Positions 20,841 to 30,430 of a stretch of DNA of 64,000 bases are shown here, in pieces. The first letter of the stretch is position 1. Each line of letters begins with the position of its first letter. The notes beneath the pieces were generated by a model. The model was not told where the DNA came from and did not search any database. It saw nothing but the letters and a program-made list of their open reading frames with translations. Made by a program: the position numbers and the translations under genes. The DNA is from Gigaspora rosea. Its lineage: Eukaryota > Glomeromycota > Glomeromycetes > Diversisporales > Gigasporaceae. The stretch covers positions 64,458 to 128,457 of the forward strand of contig QKWP01001226.1 of assembly GCA_003550325.1 (NCBI GenBank). The letters run 5' to 3'.

Positions 20841-21875
20841 GAAGGTTAAACGAAATTGTAATTTCGAACAGCCAAATTTATAATATATAGTATAAAAAAA
20901 ATTAGATCATCAGTTTTAAAATAACAAAAATATAGACATATAACCAGATTCAGATCACCGTTAGGATAACCAAACATGATCTTGAGGTTACTTTCAATTT
21001 TTTTAGGAGAAAAAAAATTTTTCACTTGATAATTATTCAAATCACGAGTTTGTAAATTTTTTGAATGATCCAATTATAAACGAACTTAAGATATTTTCCA
21101 GATTCAATACTCTACTACCGCTATGTCACACCCGAAATAGTCACAATTCGCTATAATAACTTTTTTATAAATTATGTACTGTAAGTAGCTACGCAAGTTA
21201 TTAACAATAATCAAATAAATAGATTCTAACTCGATTAAGTCTATTCAAATAGTCTAATTGTTGATTGAATACAGTAATATACAGATATGTGTTTTTCAGA
21301 AATTGTTAGCTTTGCTATATAAGGTAACACTCATGATGCTAATATTACATAAATGGTCCAATTTATTACGTAGGATATAAATATATATAGTTATTATAAT
21401 TAAGTATAATTTAAGTATATATGATAAATATGATAAGAAAGTTTTCGAGTTTAATCTTTACAATTAATAACAAATAATGTTACATAAGCTTTAAAATAAG
21501 TTTTTACAAATTTGTTAATTTAAAGCCATAGAAGAAAGAAGTTTATAACTGACATACGTGCGTTTTAATATAATACATTGTTAATTTTAACTATTTTAAT
21601 TTTTTTTTTCATAACATATATATTTCGCGAAATTTATTATAATTACTAATTTTACATACAAGTTGATTTATTTACACGTCAAAAACGAGTTTTCTGGATA
21701 TATAAGAAATAAATGTAATTTTTTACGTCAATTGAAGATCAAACCTCTTTCTATCCGTTAATCTTTTTTTTTTAACGTTAAAAAGTGATCGTACAAGATA
21801 TATGGATTTTATTTAATAACTATATAAATTATAAATTGTTTTTTATACTGTATATAGTAAATAAGATTCATAACA

Positions 21876-22811
21876 ATGAGAATCAGACAAATAAAGCCAG
21901 AAGACCGAAAAAGGAGATCTGCTATGAAAGAGGTCGATATCAAGTTTATAAACAAATATTAATAACTTGTTATAAAAATTTATTTAAATAAATATGTTTT
22001 TTTTTCTCTGAATAATTAATCAGAGTCGACAATGGAACGAACGATGGGTCTTCCCCGATGATGAGATAGAAAGAGAAATATTAGATACATGGAATGAATG
22101 TGACAGCCCTTTGAATTCGATTCAAGACCTATCGTCCACGGAACTTGAAGAACTCCCTTTTGATTTGGATGATTACACTAAACATTTTAATGCTCAAAAG
22201 GGTGATAAACCCGATGTTAAAGGAAAATCCACCAATGGAGTTTGTGATTGGTTACGAACTTTTTCTCATCATGATTTACCGACTAAACCGCCGCAAATAC
22301 CTTTGAAATCTCCTGATAAACCAACTAAACCTCCGCAAATGCCTTTGACATTCCCTGATAATGATGATGGTTCAGAACAACAAAATAAGCCGGTGGTATA
22401 CAGATTGGTTTATGGAAAAGGTATTGGTGGCGAGAAGGTACTTGTCAGATATTTAATTTTCATATAATTTGCATAACCTTAAATATTTTAATATTGATTG
22501 AGTGTAATATTGATGAGTTAATTAAATTTAGAATTATAAATGGGAAGTTAAAGAAGATTCAAGGTATTGTAAAATATTAGGTATACTGATTACGTGTACA
22601 GTATTACTAAAATTATTATTTGGTAATTATTTTGTTAATCTATTATAGTAAAACGATTGACAAAAAACCGTCACAAGTTGCAATCAAGACCGCAATATTG
22701 ATCGATCTCGAGGAAAAGAATGAAATTCCAATGGTTCCAACGCATAAAATTCCTGATGATTTCAAATCTTTGGATATGGACCAATGGCATAAATTTTTTT
22801 CGAGGCATTAA
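21876..22811 (+). CDS. Four-exon hypothetical protein, proline-rich centre
   Basis: The exons I infer are 21876-21932, 22024-22437, 22532-22563 and 22649-22811. Phases are compatible throughout and give 221 residues ending at TAA. Exons 2-4 have good GT-AG sites; the exon 1 donor (GTCGAT) is weak, so the start is tentative. Exon 1 is basic (MRIRQIKPEDRKRRSAMKE), exon 2 is acidic (DDEIEREILDTWNE, STELEELPFDLDDYTKHF) and contains two near-copies of PTKPPQIPLKSPDK/PTKPPQMPLTFPDN. Exon 4 ends in MVPTHKIPDDFKSLDMDQWH plus a short tail. No signal peptide or membrane segment. No stops or frameshifts, which makes it one of the few undamaged genes here. I do not recognise the family. A regulatory or scaffold role is possible from composition only. 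Confidence 0.62.
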
Positions 22812-22864
22812 AAATTATAGGAATTACGATTTTTCTGATTTTGCAATATGATTAATTGATCACG

Positions 22865-23063
22865 CTAATGGGATGGCATTGGTAGATGCACATTGCAAAA
22901 ATCTTTGCTGACTTCTTTAAACCTTGATTTTAATAAACTTTATCAAACTGATGAGGAGGCTTTAGCAAAAGCGCTTTACGTTAATATGTCCTTAACTTTT
23001 TTAAGCCTTAAATCAAATGACATTTTTGATCAGGGTGGAATGTATTTGCAGAATATTCTTTAG
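22865..23063 (+). pseudogene. Leucine-rich repeat (ribonuclease-inhibitor type) fossil
   Basis: One frame reads GMALVDAHCKNL; after a frameshift near 22900 the frame continues SLLTSLNLDFNKL, then EEALAKALYVNMSLTFLSLK and SNDIFDQGGMYLQNIL before TAG at 23061-23063. This matches the RI-type LRR pattern (G-x-x-A-L-x-x-A-L-x-x-N-x-x-L-x-x-L-x-L-x-x-N). It follows the hypothetical gene by about 50 bp but is not in frame with it, so it is probably an independent relic. Confidence 0.65.
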
Positions 23064-23135
23064 TGTAATTACTATTTAAAGTTGGTTTTATAACATTGAA
23101 AAAAGTTCTTTTTTTATTAACATATATATGGTAAA

Positions 23136-23341
23136 TACTGTAAACTGCCGTATACAAGACCCGGGTCTAATTCATTTTACCAAATTTAAAACCTATAATT
23201 AGGGAGGTTTATTTTTTTTTCTATCTGTGTACCCCGGGTCTTTTACATTTTATCAAAGCTTTATCCCATGTTGTAGATCCGAGTATAGTACATAGGAGGT
23301 CTGATATCTGAAAGAGTCTTGTATACGGCAGTTTACTGTAT
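23136..23341. mobile_element. 206-bp MITE with 26-bp TIRs
   Basis: ATACTGTAAACTGCCGTATA at the left is mirrored by TATACGGCAGTTTACTGTAT at the right, and the 26-bp arms differ at one position. The interior holds a CCCGGGTC word near each end. No ORF. A shortened copy is at 18964-19044. Confidence 0.88.
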
Positions 23342-23344
23342 GCT

Positions 23345-24400
23345 AAAGATTAAGTAAAGTAAATAAAATTTGTTTGAAATTATGAGAATATTTTGGTATA
23401 ATATTACAAGATAGAGAGCCTTTTATAGATCTTTGAGGTTTGAATTAGATAAAATCGAAGTAAATATCGTAGATTTTAAAAGATCCTTAACGGATTATGT
23501 CATATTATTCACCTTTAAAATTAGCTTAAATATTTCTAGCTCTTATAATATGTTGGTACGATTGATTAACGTTATTATACACTCTTTAAAAATAATATAA
23601 CGTGTGGAAATTAATTAAGCCACATTCGATGTTTTGGGTATTATGGCAACATTTTGCTGTTAAACACAAACCATTTTTAACCCCAAGAATATTGAGTTAA
23701 ATGAATTTTACTCTCTTTAATATACTGTACTTATCTAAATGAAAGTTCTTTTATTATTTACACATATCGTTGACTGTAGTATATAAAACGATACGTCAGC
23801 ACGCGTAAAATACACGTGTGCCAATCAAATCGAACTTGGCGTAGTAATTAAGGTTGTTCAGAATACTGTAACGGTTTACACACAATATTTGGGGGGTTTC
23901 AAAGTTAACAAATAAGTTGCGCATTTTGAAATTAAAAAAATCTTATTTGAATTTCGAAATTTGAAATCGGAAAATGAAATGGGATAAGAAATTTTTAAAA
24001 TCAGAGAACTTTAATCATTATTACATATATTATTATCACTTTGGCATCAATATTGTATATTACTTCTAGGGATGTTATCCTGTTTATCCAAACTCGGTTC
24101 GTCTCTGTTTGGAACCCTAACAATTAAACTCGCGTTTTTGTTGTCTCATAATTCAAACTCACCGTACTTAAATTGAGTCTGAAATCGATTTGGGCAAGCA
24201 AAAAGCTTCTTGATTTGTAATTGACTTTTTTTTATTTTTTTATTTACTTTTTAATTAAAAATTTATTACTGTATCATGATATGATATAATTATATGACTC
24301 ATTTAATTAACAGAAATTTCTACCGATAAATTGGACTTTTAAATTTTTTTTACATAAATATGTAAAAAAAATTTTTTCTTTTCTTTTTTTCATTTATTTA
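23345..24400. other. AT-rich intergenic stretch
   Basis: I see no supported feature, only scattered short palindromes. Confidence 0.35.
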
Positions 24401-24406
24401 ATTTAT

Positions 24407-24660
24407 TTGAACCTTGTGCGATGAACGAAAAAACCATACCTAAACACTTTGAACTTTGTGTGATGAATGAAACAACTATACCTGAACAAAATTTGTTAAT
24501 GCGAATGCGATTGAATTTACATCCTCCAAAGTGATTGAAGGAGGATCCCTTCTGGGACGAGCTTACTTAAACTGGTGACAAATAACATTGACATTGCAAG
24601 CATTGTCAGACTTCCTATTCAACGGATATTGGTCTCTCTACAATTAAGGTCACTCAAATT
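24407..24660 (+). pseudogene. hAT transposase N-terminus with BED zinc finger, fossil
   Basis: A single frame runs through four stops (24532, 24568, 24583 and 24589). It begins with two near-copies of a 14-residue unit (FEPCAMNEKTIPKH and FELCVMNETTIPEQ), then DPFWDELT, TGDK and HCKHCQTSYSTDIGLSTIKV. Trp, the C-x2-C pair and the S-T-x-x-G-x-S-T block are the signature of a BED-type zinc finger, the N-terminal DNA-binding domain of hAT transposases. The frame is lost at the edge of the MITE at 24663, which may have inserted into it. Clearly inactive. Confidence 0.66.
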
Positions 24661-24662
24661 TA

Positions 24663-24878
24663 ATTTTCTGTTTAACATAAAGATAAAATACCTCGTAAAG
24701 GAGGGGGGGAGGGTTAAAAAATACACAAATTAATAAAAATTACGATAATTCTATTGGCTACAAAAAATTTAATTTCATAAAAAGCAAATACTGCAGTCTG
24801 ATTGGCTAATATGATGTGTTTTTTTTTTTTACCTAAAATTTTAAAAATAGGGGAGAGGGATTATGTTAAACAGAAAAT
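24663..24878. mobile_element. 216-bp MITE with perfect 18-bp TIRs
   Basis: ATTTTCTGTTTAACATAA at 24663-24680 and its exact reverse complement at 24861-24878. Subterminal G-rich blocks (GAGGGGGGGAGGG, GGGGAGAGGG) follow. No ORF. It abuts the BED-finger fossil. Confidence 0.88.
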
Positions 24879-25199
24879 CGAATTGGTCTGGCCTAACTGA
24901 GATTTATCTGTTATATTATAAATTTAAGCAGATAATAAAAATTAAAGTAACAACAATTTTATAAGAATACTTACCTGTTGTTTTGTCATGGTACTATTTT
25001 CTGAGTTTTATCACTTAACTAAGATTTATCTTATTATTTTTTTGCTGAGATTTATCACATGATATTACATACCGTATTTTTTTAACATATCAAAACAATA
25101 AAATCAATATTACATAATGTAAAATTAGGTTTTGCATATATTATTGTTTTGATGAAAGTAAAAAAATAAATGCATAAATTGATATAAATTGATTATATT

Positions 25200-25445
25200 G
25201 ATTTGGGGGACATCAATAGAAAAGGGGAAATCATTTTTAATAACTTTTTTTAAATTTCAAATTAAAATATCTTAACAACTACCATATCAAATTTGATAAG
25301 ATTTTTTTGTTTTAATTCTATAACTATATAAAATTAAAAAAAAATTATTAAATTTGGTTAAGTAGTTGTTAAGTTATTTTAACTTAAAGTTGCTAAAATT
25401 TTTACTTAGAAAAAATTTGGCCCTTTTCTATTAATGTCCATTTAT
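25200..25445. mobile_element. AT-rich foldback mini-element
   Basis: GGGACATCAATAGAAAAGGG at the left and, inverted, GGACATTAATAGAAAAGGG at the right. The inner arms TTAAAATATCTTAACAACTA and TAGTTGTTAAGTTATTTTAA are also inverted, giving a long hairpin. Similar to 3838-4050. Confidence 0.7.
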
Positions 25446-25791
25446 ATTGATACATCCAAATTCATTTAATACTTCTTTTTTATTATTTTTTGCTTTACTA
25501 TTAACTTATTTCTCTTTAACTCTTTTTGCTATCCTTTTATTTTTCTTTTTTTTTTAAAATGCATTAGCAGTATAAATATTGTAATTGGTAGTTTACAAAA
25601 TCTAATACATTAGCACAACATATTTCAAAAATTATTTTTATCTTCAAGATATGATAAACCAATTTGTTTCTGCTAAGCAATTGGATAATAATGTTTGGAA
25701 CCTTCTAAACTATCTTTAGAATATGACTTCAATAACTCTTCTATAATAAATATAGTAAATTAGTAATTCTGTAAATTTTTAAGATAGGGAG

Positions 25792-25861
25792 CATGGGTGT
25801 TATTTTGAATTTTGAACTGAATTAAGCTTAATTTAGTTCAAAATTCAAAATAACACCCATG
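25792..25861. repeat. 70-bp loopless palindrome
   Basis: Two 35-bp arms meeting at AAGCTT (CATGGGTGTTATTTTGAATT... and its inverse) differ at one base and have no spacer. Flanked by AT-rich DNA. It could be a minimal foldback element or a repair-generated inverted duplication. Confidence 0.9.
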
Positions 25862-26083
25862 TTAGCTAATTCAAGAATTTACAGTAAATTGTTAAAAAGT
25901 TTTAAATCATTAGTGAATGATTAGATTTAATTTAGACTAAAGTTATACTAGCATCATCTAAGCCTGGATTTGATCCTTTTTGAAAAACAGAAAGTAACTT
26001 TAATGAAGTTTCTATAGCATATGAGGTAAGTTGCTATAAATATTATTGAATTATAAAGTGTTAGTTAACAATTATTTATTGTA

Positions 26084-26299
26084 GCAGCTTATGCTAAGAT
26101 GGCTTATACTGAGAATTTAAGTTATTTTATTATGAAATATAAAATTTTAAAGGGATTTTTTAGGGGTGTTTGTTTTTATAGTTTGGTTAGGGTTTAGGGT
26201 TAGGGTTATTAATAAAAGAGTATATATGGATTTTAGTAGGTATTATAGATTTAAATAGAGACCTCAGATCTTAGCATAAGCCATCTCAGTATAAGCTGC
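26084..26299. mobile_element. MITE with repeated GGCTTATRCT ends and TTAGGG interior
   Basis: The left end reads GCAGCTTATGCTAAGATGGC then TTATACTGAG. The inverted right end reads GCAGCTTATACTGAGATGGC then TTATGCTAAG, so the two sub-blocks are swapped between ends. The interior holds GGTTTAGGGTTAGGGTT and GGATTTTAGTAGGTATTATA, the latter shared with the element at 45231-45444. Confidence 0.72.
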
Positions 26300-26576
26300 C
26301 ATATTTATTAAAACAAAGAAATATTAATGTTATTTATTTAGATATAAAAAAAGATAATTCTTTAACAAATTCTGAGCCTTTTTTTATAGAAGCTAAACAA
26401 TCTTAAACAGAATCTATTGAAATTGATCCAGACAACTATAATAGTGCTTTATTTAATAATGCAATTCATGACTTGCAATATCTACAAAATGTGAAATAGC
26501 CTAAAATTGCATATTAAAAATTTAAGAAAATAGTTAAAAGATATCAATTTTCTAATTCCGCTAGTATAGTTAACTC

Positions 26577-26762
26577 CTATACAATCACCTCCCTACAATC
26601 ACATTATAATAAAATTCTCTCTCTATTTTATATTTTTATTAAAACCAATTTACTATTAAATATATAAAAAAAATATCTCTATAAAAGCACAATCTCTTTA
26701 TAAGCACTTTTTTAAAAAAAGTATATATTACCAAATATGTGATTGTAAAGGAGATTTACTGT
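26577..26762. mobile_element. TACARTC-type MITE
   Basis: ATACAATCACCTCCCTACAA at the left and, inverted, ATTACAGTAAATCTCCTTTA at the right, followed by ACAATCACA on each side. Related by its ends to the elements at 2535, 10187 and 32457. Confidence 0.55.
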
Positions 26763-27099
26763 AATACTATTATAAAATTATTTAATAAATATTCAAACTT
26801 GGATGCTTTTCTGCTTTTCTCAATAACAAAAAGTAGAAAGAAATTTCTAGACAATTCAATTATTTTTTATATAATATTCAAAAAAATTTCTATTACAATA
26901 CATCAAGGTATTAAAGATGAAAAGTATATTGATCATTTTTCATATGATTTTTGTATTACTATTTTTTTTTGTTTTTTAACCAAGACCTTGCTCTTTTCTC
27001 ATTTATTAAGTTGATAATTTATTACATGCAGAAGAGAAGTTAAAATAATATATTACAACTTTATAAGAAAAAGAAACTCAGGCTTCATAGTGACCTTCT

Positions 27100-27790
27100 G
27101 CTACCAACAAACTTTACCCGAGGCCTAATTGTTAGCTGGACAAAGTTATTTTATAATAACCTGTCAGACTTTATAATAAAAATTGTTAACATTAATAATC
27201 TTGTTCTGACTAACCGGCCCAGACCACAGTATGTTAAACGAAAGCAGTTATATGGTCCAGACTGCTTGATATAGAACTTCTAGAATCTTCTTCCAGTGGT
27301 TTCCCTGTAAGTCTCGCACGTCCTTCTATGTTACTTGTTTCCAAGCCACTTCAGACGATTGTATCCAATATAGTAGTGCCTTTCCTTTTTGGGAGCAGTA
27401 AACACTGCAGATCTTTTGAAGGGGGTACGCCAAATCGCACACTTTTTGAAAATTCTTTACGCACCAGCGACACCAAAAAAAGTTCACTTGTAACTATAGT
27501 AAAGACCATGGTTCTTCCTGTGTAGTCCAATATCTATCAGAGAGCCGCCAAAGACTTCTCAATATGTGGTGAGTGATAAACTTTAAGCTTGTTAGCAGGT
27601 AGTCTATAAACTTTACCTCTAAACGACAAGTGCTGGTTTTGTGGTGAGTGACAAACTCTAAGACTGTTAGCAGATACTCAGTTAACTGTATCCCTAAATA
27701 ACAGCTGCTAGTTGCATGTTTTCTTGGTTTTTTTACTGTTTTTTTGAAACTATTCTTCTGAAGTATTAGCATTTTGTTGGTACAAGTGAT
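27100..27790 (-). mobile_element. Repeat family B, degraded copy
   Basis: AAACACTGCAGATCTTTTGA and the following sequence align with the minus-strand copy at 36.85-37.76 kb (AAACATTGGCGATCTTTTGG). The minus-strand frame 27494-27772 includes LRSLWRLSDRYW, a counterpart of ETLWRALVLLS in copy 1, after a 75-bp in-frame tandem duplication (27567-27641 and 27642-27716). Boundaries unclear. Confidence 0.5.
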
Positions 27791-28007
27791 TGGCGGATAG
27801 AGTTACAGAAGATCTTGTATTACTATTTTTTTTAAATATGAAAAAATATTTTATTAAGAAACTGTTTTAAAAATTAATTAAAAGTTGTAAAATAGGATTT
27901 TTTAATTCTAATAGTAGTAAAATTATTAAATTTGTTTAGATATTTATCAAGATACATATATTTAAATATTAGGTATTATTTTGTTATATAATAATTACAA
28001 AAATTAT

Positions 28008-28310
28008 ATATTGCACCTGTGGTGTTCAACGCCAGTAATATGAAATTTGCATAATATACAAATCAAAATAAAAACAAAAAGTAAATTTTATTAACATTAG
28101 GATTAGAGTCTAAAATACAATAGAGGTATAAATTATATTAAAATTTTATAAGAAATTTTTTTGTTAGAGCCTTAAAGATAATTTCATAAACAAATTTTTG
28201 TGTTATAGTCATTTTTTTAAAAATATCTAAATAATTTGCATTACACCTAATTTTTACATTATACTACATCTCATAATAAAACTTATAGTAGTGTTGAATA
28301 CTAGTAGTAT
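28008..28310. mobile_element. Probable TTACACCT-family MITE
   Basis: GCACCTGTGGTGTTCAACGC at the left and related inverted words (GTAGTGTTGAATAC) at the right. The interior TTTTATAAGAAATTTTTTTG and GCATTACACCTAATTTTTAC is shared with the 14.7 and 60.5 kb copies. Confidence 0.4.
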
Positions 28311-28525
28311 AATTTAACAATGCCAAATAATTATATAATATTTAATTAATAATTTTGTATAATTCAGGAAATTTTAAGTTACTCTAGAAATTTTACAATA
28401 TATACAAGTATACTTTTTTAAATATTTTATCTATTAAAATTTTTATTACTATAAAAAATATAATTTAATTTATTTTATTTACTACAAAAATTTGATAAAG
28501 ATTAATTGTAATAGTAAAAAGTTTT

Positions 28526-29484
28526 TTTTTCAAAATTCCCGCTCTGGGTAGATGTGTTTATTTAATCAAGCCTGTGGATCAAGGGCATCTCTTTGGGCAC
28601 CCGACATTTGTTACATGGATGAGGATACAACTAGCCACATGTACAACTTTTGGTTGTCTAATTTAAATAGTCCGCCCAAAGGTTCTACACTAGCTGCCAT
28701 ACCTGCAACCCAACTAGGGATTGCCTATTTAAACCCTCTGGTCCAAGCTCCTCCTGCCAATCCTACTTGTATCACCGGTACAGCCCCTCGATACATTAGT
28801 CAGTCGGGGCCAGTTCCAGATGCCAACAAACATCCCCTTAGGACTAATTTATCCTCACGGCATACTTGGTAGAGCAGTCCCTGTTCCGCACAGGTATTAC
28901 CTACACTTTGGTAACTTGTGTTACTTACTTCTGCCCTTGTAAGGTTCGCTTCAACCCTAGTACCCACCATCACCTTCCTACTGGTCCTTCCCTGATATCC
29001 CCAAACTTCCAATCCAGTTAGTACGGAAGGGTTGGTTTACTCAGCTTTAGGTGCTATAGTTTTCCTTCCCCTAGTACCTACTTCTGAAGCATAGGTCCTT
29101 TTCCTCTGGTGCGACTCCGGCGACCCAGGTTGGTGGACCTCCTCCTCTGAAGGTCTTGTGTCGTTCAGTTATCTGGCTCTGGTTTCCGGTATTCTAGTTC
29201 TGGTAGCACCGTCAAAGATCTTTGCTACCTCTTTACTCGGGACTTGCCAAATGGGTTTTTGTTTCTCCGGTTCCTTGGATTTGTCTGTGTAATGATACAC
29301 AACTTCGCCGAAAGCTCCCATTCAAGATGGTAACCAAGGACTATAGGTAATGTACCCAACTGATCGATAAGAAATAGTTACCGGAACACAGGTCTATTTT
29401 TCCAAAACGTCGCCAATAGGATTTGAACTCTAGACCTGCCACTTGGTGTGACAACTTATCAACTTCTTTAAGTTGCCATACTCT
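28526..29484 (-). mobile_element. tRNA-headed retroelement (family A) with perfect 17-bp TSD
   Basis: The element is flanked by TAATAGTAAAAAGTTTT at 28509-28525 and 29485-29501. Read on the minus strand, it opens immediately inside the right TSD with a degenerate tRNA-like head: TATGGCAACTTAAAG in the A-box position and an intact B-box-like AGTTCAAATCC (about 29423-29433). About 880 bp of GC-richer body follows, ending next to a short A tract (T run at 28521-28530 on the plus strand). A tRNA-like pol III head, an A tail and a TSD define a SINE, but about 960 bp is unusually long. Copies or relics are at 4940, 36530 and 38490. No convincing ORF. Confidence 0.85.
29405..29484 (-). promoter_or_regulatory. 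tRNA-like pol III head with B box
   Basis: The minus-strand word GAGTTCAAATCC fits the B-box consensus GGTTCRANNCC closely. Upstream, TGTCA and TGGCA can pair around the 7-base loop CACCAAG like an anticodon arm, while the T stem does not pair well. It is therefore a tRNA-derived internal promoter rather than a functional tRNA. Confidence 0.55.
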
Positions 29485-29509
29485 TAATAGTAAAAAGTTT
29501 TATTAATAG

Positions 29510-30365
29510 CATATTTTTATTTTTTATAAAAATTATATTGTGATACTAAAATCATATGAAAAATAATTGATATACTCTACTCTTAAATATATATTCTACT
29601 ATCAATTATTGTGACAGATCATAATGAAATCCAGATTAAAATGAAATAATAGTATAAAATCTCAAAAACTAAATTTTTTTAGGGTGCATTTTTTAGGGTT
29701 AGGGGTTTAGAGTTAGAGTTAGTTTTAAAAAAAATTATAATAAACAAGTATTAATAGGTTTTAGAAAGCTAGCAGGTTAAGTATAGAATGTAGATTTCAT
29801 TTAAATTATGATTTGCGACAATTATTAATAAAAACAATAAATAAAGTCTTTATTAATAATTAATAATATAAATCAACAATTGGTATTAGCTTTGAAAAAA
29901 AAGAATAAAGAATAGTATTGAATACTATATCTTTAAAAAGTAGTATAATTGCCTCTGGTAAAAACAAAAAATAATTAATATTGTTTATTGAACAATAATT
30001 ATTATTAATTTCTATACAAATGTGACTACTTTAAATTATAAAAAAAATTATCTGGATACTATATTTCTATTACTTGGCAATATTTAAATTTGCTGATCCT
30101 TATGTTCTTTTATTTGATCTCAAATATTTTGGGATCCACTAAGCCGATTTTAATGATTTAACTACCATTAAAATCAAAAAGATGAGCTCTACAACTTTTA
30201 ATTAAAAGCCAAAGAAGATTTACTTATTAGTTTTTAGAGTTAGGGTTAGGTTAGTAGATTTATCTAAAATAGAAAATCTTGTGTAACTATTGTAAAAATA
30301 GCAAAATATTATCTGTTATAGTGGAAATAGCAATTCTCTAAGTTTAATATAACAGACATGACAAA
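29510..30365. other. AT-rich stretch with foldback and TTAGGG-type fragments
   Basis: GATTTTAATGATTTAACTAC and CTCTACAACTTTTAATTAAA (30149-30210) are a half-arm of the foldback family at 53774-54340. TTTTTTAGGGTTAGGGGTTT (about 29689-29708) and GTTAGGGTTAGGTTAG (about 30240) are telomere-like words in element fragments. No genes. Confidence 0.45.
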
Positions 30366-30430
30366 TAAGAATTAATTCATAATCCATATACCAAACAGTA
30401 AAAATATATAGTAATATCTAGAAAAAATTA

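Noticed and set aside
26739..27014. 91-residue plus-strand ORF
   Set aside because: Composition is that of random AT-rich translation (I, F, K, L, S). No motif, intron support or neighbour.
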